Assembly (NCBI GenBank): GCA_031259875.1
Contig: JAIRKW010000019.1
Span: 1 to 38,760 of the forward strand
DNA from: Campylobacteraceae bacterium
Lineage (GTDB): Bacteria > Campylobacterota > Campylobacteria > Campylobacterales > Campylobacteraceae
Direction: 5' to 3'
Length of the DNA: 38,760 bases
This document shows, in pieces, positions 8,689 to 20,021 of the stretch. Under the pieces are notes generated by a model. It was not told where the DNA came from. It saw only the letters and a program-made list of their open reading frames with translations, and searched no databases. The position numbers were made by a program, and so were the translations under genes. Each line of letters starts with the position of its first letter. The stretch's first letter is position 1.

Positions 8689-11334
8689 ATGAAAATCATA
8701 ACCATAATAGATACATTCGGATTTTTCTTCAGAAGTTACTATGCTTTATCAAATCTCAAAAATTCCAAAGGCGAGCCGACAGGGCTTTTGACAGGTTTTG
8801 CAAATTTTATCCAAACCTCCCTGCGCGAATTTCCGTCCGATTATATGCTGTTTGCATTAGACAGTAAAGGTAAAACTTTCCGCGAAGAGATAGACCCAAA
8901 TTATAAAGCCAACAGGTCTGCTCCGCCGGAAGACTTAAAAAAACAGCTTCCTATCGCCATAGAATGGATAAAAAAAATGGGATTTGCACAGTATTCCAAA
9001 GAGACTTACGAAGCAGACGACGTTATAGCCTCTATGGTTAAATTTGCCAAAACAAACGACTTGAAGGTGCGTATTGTTACACACGATAAAGATTTATATC
9101 AGCTCATAGATGACGGTAAAGTTGTGATATATGATCCTACCAAAAAAAAAGAGATAAACGAAAGCGGCTGTTTTGAAAAGTTCGGAATGCCGCCTTCAAA
9201 AATAAGAGACTTTCTGTCTTTAACGGGTGACACGGCAGATAATATCCCAGGCGTTAAAGGTATCGGCGCTGTTGGTGCAAAAAAACTTTTGGATGAATTC
9301 GGCGATATACAAAATCTCTATGACAATTTGGAAAAAGTGCGCAACGAACGCATAAGAGAACTTTTACGAGCAGGAAAAGAGAATGCTTTTATGAGTTGGA
9401 AGCTTACCGCTCTTGATGACTCTTTAGATGTGTATGAACGGCTTGAAAAGTTTAAGCTGCCCTCCTCGCAGCCGCTTTTAGCGATAAAAGATGAGCTTTT
9501 GGATAATGATATGTACTCTATCCTAAATCGTTTAGGTACAACGGATATAAAAAAACAGCAAAAAGAGTTGGAATTTAAACCTATACTGCTTGAAACAAAA
9601 GAGAAGCTTTTAGATGTTATAAACAGTATCCCAAACGAAGCGTTTGTAGCGTTTGATACGGAAACTAATTCATTAGATTCCAGAAATGCCGATATCGTAG
9701 GGTTTTCATTCTGCTTTGAAGAAGACAGGGCTTATTATGTTCCGATAGCGCACCACTATTTGGGAGTTAGTGCACAAGTTAATAAAACCGATGCAAAAGA
9801 GGCGTTAAACAAACTTTTTACATATAAAATCATTGGACAAAATCTTAAATTTGATTTGAATATAATAGAGTTTAATTTTGACATAACAAATATCAAAATC
9901 TACGCCGACACAATGATAATGGCGTGGCTTTTGGACGCACAATCAAGCGTTGGAATGGACTCTTTGGCAAAACGGCTCTTTAATTACAATACTATAAAAT
10001 TCTCCGATATAGTGCCTAAAAATGCAACGTTTGCCAATGTGGAGCTGGGTGATGCGTGCAAATACTCAGCTGAAGATGCATGGATAACACTCAAGCTTTA
10101 CCACAAATTAAAAGAGCTTTTAGAACCGCAGCTCTTAGAGCTGGCTAAAAACATGGAATTTCCTTTTATTAAAATCTTAAGAGATATGGAGAATGAAGGT
10201 ATTGGAGTAGATACGGCATATCTGAAAAGCCTGCTTGAAAAAAGCGATAATGCGATAAACAGTCTCACGCGCGAAATATATGACTTAAGCGGCCGGGAGT
10301 TTAATATAAATTCTACACAGCAAATGGGCGTGGTTTTATTTGGGCATTTAGGACTTAGCGCATCCAAAAAGACAAAAACAGGTTACAGTACCGATGAAAA
10401 TGTTTTAAACGAACTTTTAAATAAGCATCCTGTCATAGAAAAACTTCTTGAATACAGAGAACTTTATAAATTAAAATCCACCTACATAGAACCACTTTTA
10501 AGACTTGGACTTGCAAGCAAAACTTCGCGCATACATACAAGCTTTTTGCAAACAGGCACCTCAACAGGACGTCTTAGCTCAAAAGACCCGAATCTGCAAA
10601 ATATTCCCGTCAGAACGGAGCTTGGCAAAGAAGTAAGAGCAGCATTTGTTGCCAAGGAAGGCTATAAACTTGTCGGCATTGACTATTCGCAGATAGAACT
10701 TAGGCTTTTAGCGCATTTCAGTCTGGACAGCGCACTTATAAACGCCTTTTTAGAAGACAAGGATATACACCTTGCAACGGCTGCAAAACTTTTCGGCAAC
10801 AGAGCCAAGGAGATGAGAAATGTTGCCAAGAGTATCAATTTTGGACTCTTATACGGCATGGGAGCAAAAAAGCTCGCTGCAACATTAAATGTATCACAAA
10901 ATGAAGCAAAAGGATATATAGAAAACTACTTTGCTTCATTCGCAACCGTAAAGAATTATCTCTTTTTTATAGAGGAGAGCGCGCAGAAAAACGGTTTTAT
11001 TCAGACACTTTTAGGGCGCAGGCGCAACTTTGATTTTGCCTCCACATCACCCATGATGTTGGCAAATTACAAAAGGGAAGCTGTAAATGCCGTATTTCAA
11101 GGCAGCGCAGCAGATTTGATAAAGCTTGCAATGCTAAAAATTTACGATACACTTTTAGACAACAATGCCAAGCTTCTTTTGCAGATTCACGATGAACTTA
11201 TTTTTGAAGTTAAAGAGGAGAATGCTGTAGAGTTTTCCAAAAAAGCAAGTGCAATAATGGAAGCTATTTATAAACTCAATGTGCCGCTGAAAACTACCGT
11301 AAGTATCGGCGATAATTGGGGCGCATTAAAATAA
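8689..11334 (+). CDS. polA: DNA polymerase I (5'-nuclease, 3'-5' exonuclease-like and polymerase domains)
   Basis: N-terminal 5'-3' exonuclease (YEADDVIAS, DKDLYQLI, GDTADNIPGVKGIG), DTET exonuclease motif, polymerase motifs GIDYSQIELRLLAHFS, RNVAKSINFGLLYGM, LQIHDEL. ATG at 8689 preferred to the upstream TTG. Confidence 0.97.
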   Translation: MKIITIIDTFGFFFRSYYALSNLKNSKGEPTGLLTGFANFIQTSLREFPSDYMLFALDSKGKTFREEIDPNYKANRSAPPEDLKKQLPIAIEWIKKMGFAQYSKETYEADDVIASMVKFAKTNDLKVRIVTHDKDLYQLIDDGKVVIYDPTKKKEINESGCFEKFGMPPSKIRDFLSLTGDTADNIPGVKGIGAVGAKKLLDEFGDIQNLYDNLEKVRNERIRELLRAGKENAFMSWKLTALDDSLDVYERLEKFKLPSSQPLLAIKDELLDNDMYSILNRLGTTDIKKQQKELEFKPILLETKEKLLDVINSIPNEAFVAFDTETNSLDSRNADIVGFSFCFEEDRAYYVPIAHHYLGVSAQVNKTDAKEALNKLFTYKIIGQNLKFDLNIIEFNFDITNIKIYADTMIMAWLLDAQSSVGMDSLAKRLFNYNTIKFSDIVPKNATFANVELGDACKYSAEDAWITLKLYHKLKELLEPQLLELAKNMEFPFIKILRDMENEGIGVDTAYLKSLLEKSDNAINSLTREIYDLSGREFNINSTQQMGVVLFGHLGLSASKKTKTGYSTDENVLNELLNKHPVIEKLLEYRELYKLKSTYIEPLLRLGLASKTSRIHTSFLQTGTSTGRLSSKDPNLQNIPVRTELGKEVRAAFVAKEGYKLVGIDYSQIELRLLAHFSLDSALINAFLEDKDIHLATAAKLFGNRAKEMRNVAKSINFGLLYGMGAKKLAATLNVSQNEAKGYIENYFASFATVKNYLFFIEESAQKNGFIQTLLGRRRNFDFASTSPMMLANYKREAVNAVFQGSAADLIKLAMLKIYDTLLDNNAKLLLQIHDELIFEVKEENAVEFSKKASAIMEAIYKLNVPLKTTVSIGDNWGALK

Positions 11335-11338
11335 GTTT

Positions 11339-11989
11339 ATGATTTACGAGTTAAGTGCGAACAATCTTTTTTTCCCCAATCCAAACGAAGCCGATGAGAA
11401 TGGATTATTAGCTATGGGCGGGGATTTAAATGCAAAGCGTCTTATAAAAGCATACAAAAGCGGTATCTTCCCGTGGCCTCAGCAAGGGTTTCCGCTTCTT
11501 TGGTTTTCGCCCAACCCGCGGGCTGTTTTTTATCCTGATAACTTTCACCTTACGCGCTCCTTGAAACGCAGTCTTAAAAAGTACGAAACAAAAGTAGATA
11601 CAAATTTTTCACAAGTTATCACAATGTGTGCCGAAATAAGAAAACAAAAAACATGGATAAACAGCCAAATGATAAAAGCATACAGCAAACTTTTTGAACT
11701 TGGATTTGCTCATTCGGTAGAGAGTTATGACGAAAACGGAGAGCTTGCAGGAGGATTGTACGGCGTATGTATAGGCAGAGTTTTTTGCGGAGAGTCTATG
11801 TTTACTCTCAAAAAAGATGCTTCAAAAACCGCATTATACAGATTATGCTGTGAAGTTTTACAAAAAGGCGGCATTATTGATTGTCAAATCATAAATCCTC
11901 ATTTATCGTCGCTTGGAGCTGTAGAAATATCGAGGGAGAAATTTTTGCAAACACTCGCTTTTTTGGGAAATAAATCCTCAATATTTTAA
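11339..11989 (+). CDS. aat: Leucyl/phenylalanyl-tRNA--protein transferase
   Basis: FPNPNEADENGLLAMGGDLNAKRLIKAYKSGIFPWP...WFSPNPRAVF...HSVE.. signature of Aat. Confidence 0.96.
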   Translation: MIYELSANNLFFPNPNEADENGLLAMGGDLNAKRLIKAYKSGIFPWPQQGFPLLWFSPNPRAVFYPDNFHLTRSLKRSLKKYETKVDTNFSQVITMCAEIRKQKTWINSQMIKAYSKLFELGFAHSVESYDENGELAGGLYGVCIGRVFCGESMFTLKKDASKTALYRLCCEVLQKGGIIDCQIINPHLSSLGAVEISREKFLQTLAFLGNKSSIF

Positions 11990-12055
11990 ATTTACTCTTT
12001 TTTGTCAAGTTTTTTTTATGGTACAATACCAATTTTATTAAAAAGGGGAGAGAAA

Positions 12056-13264
12056 ATGTATCTTTTTACTTCTGAAATTGTAAGTCCGGGACACCCCGAT
12101 AAGTGTGCGGATATAATAGCCGATTCTATTGTTGATAAAATTTTGCAAGCAGACCCAAACGGCAGGGTAGCAAGCGAAGTTTTTGTTGCAGGCAAGCATG
12201 TAATTATAGGCGGCGAAGTAAATACAAAAGCAAAATTTAATCAAAGCGACTATGCAAATATTGCCAAAGATGCTCTTAAAAATATAGGTTATGACGGTAA
12301 AGGCGCATTCACAAAAGAGCAGTGTCTTCATCCTGATGATGTTAAAGTGCAAGTGTTATTAAATCAGCAGTCTCCTGACATCAACCAAGGTGTCGATCAA
12401 GAAGATGGTGAAATAGGTGCAGGCGACCAGGGAATTATGTTTGGATTCGCCTCAAATGAAACAAAAGAGTTTATGCCCGCAGCAATTACTTACGCCAGAT
12501 TGATATGCGACAAAGTCTATAAATACGCGCTTACCCATAAAAACGAACTCGGTGTTGACATAAAAACACAAGTTACTATAGATTACGGTACTAAGAGCAA
12601 TTTTGAAGACAGCAAACCACAGCATATCCACACTATCGTAGTTTCTGCGCCAAGCGTGGAAAGCATGCCTATTATTAAAGTACGCGAACTTATCAAACAG
12701 TTGATAGACGACGCAGGACTTCCAAAAGAGCTTTATGACCCCGAAAAAAAAGACACCATTATACATATTAACCCAACAGGCAGATACGTTAATCACAGTC
12801 CGCTGCACGACTCAGGACTTACGGGACGAAAATTGATAGTAGACAGCTTCGGCGGATATTCGCCTATAGGCGGCGGCGCACAGTCAAGCAAAGATTATAC
12901 AAAAGTCGATAGAAGCGCGCTTTATGCGGCAAGATGGATAGCTAAAAATATTGTAGCCGCAGATTTAGCTGATAAGTGTATCGTGCAAATCTCATATGCA
13001 ATAGGCGTAGCACACCCTATCTCCATATGTGTAGATACAATGGGCACATTTAAGCATGATATAAACGACGATATTTTATCTGACTTTGTTTTGGAAAATT
13101 TTCCGCTGACGCCAAAATGGATAACAAAGCAATTCGCGCTCGACAAACCAAGCAAAGATACATTTCTTTACGCTGATGTCGCTGCGCGCGGACAGGTAGG
13201 TCAGAGCGATTATCCATGGGAGAAACTGGATACTGTAGAACTATTTAGAGGATTGTTAAAATAA
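12056..13264 (+). CDS. metK: S-adenosylmethionine synthetase
   Basis: TSEIVSPGHPDKCADIIADSIVD, GAGDQGIMFGFA, GGGAQSSKDYTKVDRSAAYAAR-like motif. ATG 12056 with SD GGGGAGA. Confidence 0.98.
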   Translation: MYLFTSEIVSPGHPDKCADIIADSIVDKILQADPNGRVASEVFVAGKHVIIGGEVNTKAKFNQSDYANIAKDALKNIGYDGKGAFTKEQCLHPDDVKVQVLLNQQSPDINQGVDQEDGEIGAGDQGIMFGFASNETKEFMPAAITYARLICDKVYKYALTHKNELGVDIKTQVTIDYGTKSNFEDSKPQHIHTIVVSAPSVESMPIIKVRELIKQLIDDAGLPKELYDPEKKDTIIHINPTGRYVNHSPLHDSGLTGRKLIVDSFGGYSPIGGGAQSSKDYTKVDRSALYAARWIAKNIVAADLADKCIVQISYAIGVAHPISICVDTMGTFKHDINDDILSDFVLENFPLTPKWITKQFALDKPSKDTFLYADVAARGQVGQSDYPWEKLDTVELFRGLLK

Positions 13265-13308
13265 AAACTTGTATATCCAAGTATATATTGGATAATAATC
13301 GGTGAAGC

Positions 13309-13950
13309 TTAGTATATTCTAAGCTTTCCTCCGTCTTGCGTTAAGATGATAATCTTCGCTACAGCCGACGCGCTTTTTGATATAACGTCTATTTGCTCCG
13401 TTATATTTACTATTTTTATGCAACCAAACGTAAACTTCATATCAAACCCTGCCATACTCTGCTCTATTTGTTCGCGCAATTCATCGCATTTCATCTGTTC
13501 CATTTTAATTGCGCGAAATACATCCTTTATGCTGCCATTGTCTTTTACTAACTCCGAAGACATCGCAAAAGCTTCTATTGCAGTTTGGAAAAGCTGCAAC
13601 ATATTCTCTTTTATAGCCATATAGCAGCGTTCACTTGTGCAATCTGTTATATTTTTACAAAAATATCTTATAGTATGCGTGACTTGTATAAACTCGGATA
13701 TAATTTTTACATACGATGTAAATTTTCTGGCTGTCTGTTCATCTTTACAAAAAATAGGTATTGCCGAGACTATTTTATTATTTATATTATTCGTGCTTAT
13801 ATCTATATCTGCCAGCTGTTCCATAGATTCTGCAAACAGATAATGATTATTGCTTTTTAACCCTTCCGTAACATTTGCGGCTGTTTTTATTATCATGCTG
13901 CCCATTCTTGCAATGTCGTTTGCGATTACATTGTCTGCTGCGCCGTACAT
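13309..13950 (-). CDS. PhoU-like helical domain protein (tentative)
   Basis: All-helical 213-aa protein with PhoU-like two-repeat pattern (DIDISTNNINNKIVSAIPIF...ARKFTSYVKIISEFIQVTHTIRYFCKNI). Motif reading only. Confidence 0.5.
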   Translation of the reverse strand: MYGAADNVIANDIARMGSMIIKTAANVTEGLKSNNHYLFAESMEQLADIDISTNNINNKIVSAIPIFCKDEQTARKFTSYVKIISEFIQVTHTIRYFCKNITDCTSERCYMAIKENMLQLFQTAIEAFAMSSELVKDNGSIKDVFRAIKMEQMKCDELREQIEQSMAGFDMKFTFGCIKIVNITEQIDVISKSASAVAKIIILTQDGGKLRIY

Positions 13951-14065
13951 TCATATCTTCCTTTGACTTGTTTAGAAGACAATGTTATAAAAGCGATATC
14001 ACAAAAAAATATCACAGAGCTTGCAATACCCTGTTTTCACAGCAAAATTCAATATAAAAACAGAG

Positions 14066-14422
14066 CTAAAAGAAGTTTTTTGTATCTGTATCAGCCAAAT
14101 GAGGCCATGTAAGTTTTGAACCTCCGAGCATATGAAAATGCAAATGCATCACTTCTTGCCCACTATCTTTACCGTTATTGGTTATGAGTCTGTATCCGCT
14201 CTTATCAAGCCCCATCAACTTTGCAACTTCGTGTATAAAAAGCGTCATCTCGCCCATAAGCTCCGCATTTACGCTCTGAAAATTCTCAACCTCTTTTTTC
14301 GGGATAATGAGTATATGTATCGGGGCTTTTGGGTTTATGTCGTGAAATGCCAAAAATTTATCATTTTCAAGTACCTTATTGCTAGGCAGCTCGCCGTTAA
14401 TGATTTTCGTAAAAATAGTCAT
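14066..14422 (-). CDS. HIT family (histidine triad) protein
   Basis: HIT motif VMHLHFHMLGG (HxHxH), MTIFTKIINGELPSNKVLEND. Start at 14422 with SD AAGGAGT. Confidence 0.96.
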   Translation of the reverse strand: MTIFTKIINGELPSNKVLENDKFLAFHDINPKAPIHILIIPKKEVENFQSVNAELMGEMTLFIHEVAKLMGLDKSGYRLITNNGKDSGQEVMHLHFHMLGGSKLTWPHLADTDTKNFF

Positions 14423-14533
14423 TTTTACTCCTTGTGAAAACTTTTTAAAGAGTATAGAGTATTTTTGCTTTAACTCTTTATAATTAAATTTTGAATACAA
14501 TCATCCATTTAAATCTATTCATAAGGCAGCTGT

Positions 14534-15526
14534 TTGGAAGCGTTAGAAAAAAGTATACAAGAGTGCGGCAGCATAAAAGAGCTTGAAAAACTGCGCATTG
14601 AGGTTTTTGGCAAAAAAGGTTATTTTACGGCGCAATTCGCAAAACTCAAAGAATTAAAAGATGACGAGAAAATAGCATTCGCCGCTAAAGTCAATGAAGA
14701 GAAAGAAAAATTTACAATTCTTATAAATTCAAAAAAAGAATTTCTGGAAGCAAAAGAGAGAGCTTGGGCACTGAAAAAAGACGCTGTTGATGTGAGTTTG
14801 TATTCACCCTCATCAGATATCGGCGCACTTCATCCCGTAATGAGCACGATGGATAAGATTATAGAATACTTTATATCACTTAATTTCTCCGTAGAAGACG
14901 GGCCATTAGTGGAAGATGATTTTCATAATTTTGAAGCTTTAAATTTGCCAAAATTCCATCCTGCGCGCGATATGCAGGACACATTTTATTTTAAAGACGG
15001 TGCGCTTTTAAGAACACACACTTCGCCTGTTCAAGTAAGAACGATGCTCTCTCAAAAACCGCCTATTCGTATGATATGCCCGGGTTCGGTCTTTAGGCGT
15101 GATTTGGATTTAACGCATACTCCGATGTTTCATCAAATAGAAGGACTTGTGGTAGATAAAAAAGGCGCTGTTTCATTTGCTAACCTTAAATCAATACTTG
15201 AAGAGTTTTTAAGATATATGTTTGGAGATGTGAATGTACGCTTCCGCCCAAGCTTTTTCCCATTCACGGAGCCAAGTGCAGAGGTGGATATAAGCTGTAT
15301 ATTCTGCGGCGGTTCTGGGTGTAAAGTATGCAAAAACACCGGTTGGCTTGAAGTTTTGGGATGCGGCGAGGTTGACCAGAATGTTTTTAAAGCAGTTGGT
15401 TACAAAGACGTAAGCGGATATGCGTTCGGACTTGGCATAGAGCGGTTTACCATGCTTTTATGCGGTGTAGGCGACTTGCGCTCGCTTTTTGAGGGAGATT
15501 TAAGACTATTGGAGCAATTTAAATGA
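14534..15526 (+). CDS. pheS: Phenylalanyl-tRNA synthetase alpha subunit
   Basis: PheS motifs ([62 protein letters not shown]-like). TTG start. Confidence 0.97.
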   Translation: MEALEKSIQECGSIKELEKLRIEVFGKKGYFTAQFAKLKELKDDEKIAFAAKVNEEKEKFTILINSKKEFLEAKERAWALKKDAVDVSLYSPSSDIGALHPVMSTMDKIIEYFISLNFSVEDGPLVEDDFHNFEALNLPKFHPARDMQDTFYFKDGALLRTHTSPVQVRTMLSQKPPIRMICPGSVFRRDLDLTHTPMFHQIEGLVVDKKGAVSFANLKSILEEFLRYMFGDVNVRFRPSFFPFTEPSAEVDISCIFCGGSGCKVCKNTGWLEVLGCGEVDQNVFKAVGYKDVSGYAFGLGIERFTMLLCGVGDLRSLFEGDLRLLEQFK

Positions 15527-17847
15527 TAATCACAAGAAATTGGCTGAATGAATGGATAAATTTAAGCCAAATCAGCACGGACGAGCTTTGTAAAACTCTA
15601 AATAAAATAGGCCTTGAAGTAGCTGCCGTAACGTCATATCGTATGCCGCAAAAGTGCGTTGTCGGCTTAGTACGTGAAAAAACACGTCATCCGAATGCTG
15701 AAAAACTTAACGTTTGCATAGTTGATATAGGCAGCAATGAGCCTCTTCAAATCGTTTGCGGCGCAAAAAATGTGCAAGAAGGCCAACTGGTACCTGTAGC
15801 GCTTGTCGGCTGTAAATTGCCCAATGGTCTTGAAATACAGGAGGCACAACTTCGCGGCATAAAATCATGTGGTATGATATGTTCTTCGTCCGAACTTGGC
15901 TATCCAAAAACAAATGACGGCATTATGGTACTGGAAGGAATCTCTCCTGAGCTTGGTACTCCGCTTAACCAAATAGAGCAATTTCAGGACGACGCTATAG
16001 AGGTAGAGCTTACCCCCAACCGCGGAGATTGCTTGAGTATTCATGGTATAGCAAGAGATTTGGGCGCAGTATATAACGCCAAAATCAGCATTCCAAAAGA
16101 AACAGCGGAAGACAGCAGCCAAATAGGTATAGGGCGCGTTTTAAACCTAAATGTAGAAGGTTCTATCGATTCATCTTTAGTATACAAAGCAGTGTGTGTT
16201 CAGGAGTTAAAAGAGGACACCATAATGGATTTGCGTCTTGCAATAGCAGATATAAATGCGAAAAGCGTTTTAGAGCGGTATTTGGCCTATGCAACACACT
16301 CAACCGGCGTTATCTTAAGAGCCTACGGAACTGATACGCTTGAAAAAGACAAAGCAGACAAAATAACTTTTACTGTCAAAAAAGATACAAATGCGCTTGA
16401 TAGCGTGTGGAGTAAAGAACGGCTCTCATACATAGGTATTTCTCAAGAGAGTTTTTCAAAACCGAAAAACGATGAACTCGTAATCATAGAGGCAAGTTAT
16501 GCTGACCCTACACAGATAGCATCAAACGGCGCGCGCAATATCAAAGAGGCAGATGATGCGCTTTTTAGGTCACTAAGAAGCAGTGAACCAGATCTTGATT
16601 TTGGTATCAACTATTTAAACCTCATTTTAAATAAAACATCAAAAATAGGCTTTTTAACAGGCACTCAGCGAACAGTCAAAGAAAAGCCTGCGCGTCAAAT
16701 AAGTATCAATATCGACGACATATACTCCATTATAGGTGCACAAATAGCTAAAAATGAGATTATAACGATACTAAAAAACCTCCGCTTCGATACTTCGTTT
16801 AAATTCGACCAAAATGCATTAGTTGTTGAAATACCATCATTTCGTCACGATGTTGAGAATATACAAGATATCTGCGAAGAGATAGTAAGAATAGTTGGTA
16901 TTGATAATATACCATCAAAGCCGTTGCAATTTACGGAAGCTGTACGCATTAACTCCATATCTGAAAATTTTGAGAAAAAGAAATTTTACCGTCACAAAGC
17001 AATAGCCGCGGGCTTTTTCGAAAGCGTGCACTATATATTCGGCGACAAAGCAAAACAGGCGTCATACGGATTTGAATGCTTGGACGAAGAGCTTGAGATT
17101 ATTAATCCAATAACAAGCGAACTTAATACTCTGCGCACTACCTGCGCTCTAAATCTTATGCAAGCAGTAAGCAGCAACATAAAAGCAGGACGCGCAGGCG
17201 TAAGTCTCTTTGAGCTTGGCAAAATATTTGACAAAAGGCGAAATGAAAGAGTTGTAATAACATTTATAGCAAGCGGCGAGAGTGAAAAAAGTTCGCTGAT
17301 TAATCACGGCAAAGCCGTTCAGTTTGATTTTGCGCTGTTTGTGAAAAAAATAGCTGTCGTTTTGGGAGATTTTGAGCTAATAAAAGCAGAACCTGCCAAT
17401 AGATTCTACAGCCCGTATGAGTATGCACAGATAATTATAAACGGCAAAAAAGCCGGCTATATTGCAAGAGTCGGCGTTGAAAATGAATATGATTTGGGAC
17501 GCACATATATATGCGAAGTGGATTTTGAAACATTGCCGTATGGGCGAAAAAGAGCCAAAGTTTATTCAAAACTACCGAATGTTTCAAGAGATTTGAGTCT
17601 TCTTGTGCCAAAAGAGTTGGAATACACAAAAGTAGCGCAATGCCTTAAAAACAATGCGCCAAAAGAGTTAAGCGCTTTTTATCCCATAGATCTTTATGAA
17701 GACGATTCGTTAGGCAGTAACAACAGCTTAACCATCACGCTTGTTTTCAAATCAGAAGAAAAGACCTTTACCGAGCGGGAAATAAACGGCTTTTTAGAAC
17801 AGATATTAAAGGCTCTCTATTCGGAGTTAAAAATCAGCGTAAGATGA
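15523..17847 (+). CDS. pheT: Phenylalanyl-tRNA synthetase beta subunit
   Basis: NWLNEWI..., tRNA-binding domain, [24 protein letters not shown]-terminal FDX-ACB-like region ([14 protein letters not shown]); ATGA overlap with pheS. Confidence 0.97.
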   Translation: MIITRNWLNEWINLSQISTDELCKTLNKIGLEVAAVTSYRMPQKCVVGLVREKTRHPNAEKLNVCIVDIGSNEPLQIVCGAKNVQEGQLVPVALVGCKLPNGLEIQEAQLRGIKSCGMICSSSELGYPKTNDGIMVLEGISPELGTPLNQIEQFQDDAIEVELTPNRGDCLSIHGIARDLGAVYNAKISIPKETAEDSSQIGIGRVLNLNVEGSIDSSLVYKAVCVQELKEDTIMDLRLAIADINAKSVLERYLAYATHSTGVILRAYGTDTLEKDKADKITFTVKKDTNALDSVWSKERLSYIGISQESFSKPKNDELVIIEASYADPTQIASNGARNIKEADDALFRSLRSSEPDLDFGINYLNLILNKTSKIGFLTGTQRTVKEKPARQISINIDDIYSIIGAQIAKNEIITILKNLRFDTSFKFDQNALVVEIPSFRHDVENIQDICEEIVRIVGIDNIPSKPLQFTEAVRINSISENFEKKKFYRHKAIAAGFFESVHYIFGDKAKQASYGFECLDEELEIINPITSELNTLRTTCALNLMQAVSSNIKAGRAGVSLFELGKIFDKRRNERVVITFIASGESEKSSLINHGKAVQFDFALFVKKIAVVLGDFELIKAEPANRFYSPYEYAQIIINGKKAGYIARVGVENEYDLGRTYICEVDFETLPYGRKRAKVYSKLPNVSRDLSLLVPKELEYTKVAQCLKNNAPKELSAFYPIDLYEDDSLGSNNSLTITLVFKSEEKTFTEREINGFLEQILKALYSELKISVR

Positions 17848-19130
17848 GTATTTTAAAAGTAGAAAAAGCCAAAGCTTTCGATGAAGTTATAAGCGATATA
17901 GCAGCAGATAAATCAATATCACACAGATGCGCTGTTTTTTCACTTTTAAGCGATAAAACGTCGCTTGTCAGAAACTATTTGCAAGCTGAAGATACACTTT
18001 GCACACTAAATATCATTAAGTCATTGGGCGCAAAAACAGAGAATGAAAATGGTATTTTACACATCACTCCGCCAGCAAAAATCATTGAGCCGCCCTTAGT
18101 ACTCGACTGCGGCAACAGCGGAACAGCTATGCGGCTATTAATGGGGTTTCTAAGTGGTATTGAAGGTTTTTTTGTTTTACACGGCGACAAATATTTAGCT
18201 TCGCGTCCGATGAAAAGGCTTGCCGAACCATTAAAAAAGATAGGCGCAAATATAGACGGCAGGCAGAATGGGAATTTGTCGCCGATTTGTATCAGAGGTA
18301 CAAAACTAAAACCATTTGATTACGAAAGTCCCATAGCGTCAGCACAAGTAAAAAGCGCGCTGATTTTAAGCGCGCTTAGATTAAATGCGCCAAGTTTTTT
18401 TAGCGAGCCCGAACTCAGCCGTGACCATACGGAAAGAATGTTAAGAGGTATGGGTGCCAATATAGAATGCAAAAATGGCAAAATCATTATACATCCAATT
18501 AAAAAGCCGCTGTACCCTTTGGATATCACTGTACCCGCCGACCCTTCAGGTGCGTTTTTCTTTGCCGTTGCCGCCGCTATTGTCCCAAATTCGAAAATAA
18601 CTTTAAAAAATGTACTTTTAAATAAAACGCGCATGGAAGCTTTTAAGATTTTACAGCAGATGGGAACGCAGATAGAGTTTGTGCAAAAAGAGGATAAATA
18701 CGAAAGTATCGGCGATATTATAGTGAAGTATGCACCATTAAAAGCTATAAAGGTCAGCGAAAATATTTCGTGGCTCATAGACGAACTTCCGGCTCTTTCG
18801 ATAGCTTTTGCCTGCGCTTATGGCATAAGCAGCGTAAGAAATGCCAAAGAGCTTAGGGTAAAAGAGAGCGACAGAATAAGCACAGTCGTTAAAAATCTAA
18901 AGCTTTGCGGCATCAATGTAAGAGAGTATGAAGACGGGTATGATATAGAAGGCGGCATATTTAAAAAAGTCGTATTTAACAGTTTCGGCGACCATAGAAT
19001 TGCCATGAGTTTTGCTATAGCTTCACTTTTGTGCGGTGGAGTTATAGAGGATACAGACTGTATTAATACTTCATTTCCGAATTTTATAGATATTTTAAAA
19101 AAAATAAGCACGGCAGAGAATTTACCGTGA
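17844..19130 (+). CDS. aroA: 3-phosphoshikimate 1-carboxyvinyltransferase (EPSP synthase)
   Basis: [39 protein letters not shown]; AroA family. Confidence 0.97.
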   Translation: MSILKVEKAKAFDEVISDIAADKSISHRCAVFSLLSDKTSLVRNYLQAEDTLCTLNIIKSLGAKTENENGILHITPPAKIIEPPLVLDCGNSGTAMRLLMGFLSGIEGFFVLHGDKYLASRPMKRLAEPLKKIGANIDGRQNGNLSPICIRGTKLKPFDYESPIASAQVKSALILSALRLNAPSFFSEPELSRDHTERMLRGMGANIECKNGKIIIHPIKKPLYPLDITVPADPSGAFFFAVAAAIVPNSKITLKNVLLNKTRMEAFKILQQMGTQIEFVQKEDKYESIGDIIVKYAPLKAIKVSENISWLIDELPALSIAFACAYGISSVRNAKELRVKESDRISTVVKNLKLCGINVREYEDGYDIEGGIFKKVVFNSFGDHRIAMSFAIASLLCGGVIEDTDCINTSFPNFIDILKKISTAENLP

Positions 19131-19960
19131 AGATAAAATTGGCCAAAAGTTACGGTTTTTGCTTTGGCGTTAAAAGAGCTATTAAAATAGCGGAAAACGC
19201 ACCCGGAGCCTCTACAATAGGACCTTTAATACACAATAACGAAGAGATTTTGAGACTCAAAAATAATTTTAATGTAAATACGTTAAACAGTGCAAACGAA
19301 GCCGCGGGTATAAAAAAGGCAATTATTCGCACACACGGTATACAAAAAGAGGATTTGGAAGCTTTGAAAAAGCTAAATATAGAAATAATAAATGCTACTT
19401 GTCCTTTTGTTACAAAACCTCAAAAAATTTGCGAAGAGATGAGCGCACAAAGTTACACGATAATAATTTTCGGCGATAAAAATCATCCCGAAGTTAAAAG
19501 CGTCAAGAGTTACAGTATACACGACAACGTCCATGTAGTCTTGAATATTCAGGATTTGAGCGGAATAAATTTAAACAATAAAGTTACTCTTGTATCGCAG
19601 ACAACGCGCAACGTGGATGAGTTTTTGAAAATTGCCGATTTTTTAATCAGTTCATGCAAAGAGGTAAGAGTTTTTAACACTATCTGTAATGCTACTTTTG
19701 AAAATCAGGATGCGGCGCGGGAATTGGCGATTGAATCTGACATTGTTATAGTTGTCGGTGGAAAAAACTCTTCAAATACAAAACAATTGTATAGAATTGT
19801 TAAAGAATATTGTGAAGACAGTTTTCTTGTAGAAAACGCCAAAGAGCTGAATTTTTCGTGGTTTACAGGCAAAAAAATATGCGGTATAACAGCCGGGGCT
19901 TCAACTCCTGATTGGATTATTGAAAAAATTATTGAAAAAATCAGAGAAATTAAAGTATAA
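19127..19960 (+). CDS. ispH: 4-hydroxy-3-methylbut-2-enyl diphosphate reductase
   Basis: [49 protein letters not shown]; conserved Cys ligands. GTG start overlapping the aroA stop. Confidence 0.97.
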   Translation: MKIKLAKSYGFCFGVKRAIKIAENAPGASTIGPLIHNNEEILRLKNNFNVNTLNSANEAAGIKKAIIRTHGIQKEDLEALKKLNIEIINATCPFVTKPQKICEEMSAQSYTIIIFGDKNHPEVKSVKSYSIHDNVHVVLNIQDLSGINLNNKVTLVSQTTRNVDEFLKIADFLISSCKEVRVFNTICNATFENQDAARELAIESDIVIVVGGKNSSNTKQLYRIVKEYCEDSFLVENAKELNFSWFTGKKICGITAGASTPDWIIEKIIEKIREIKV

Positions 19961-20021
19961 TGTTAATTTTGAGTCCGTTTTAATTTTACAAAAGCGAACA
20001 AATCACACCAAAAGGAAAAGA

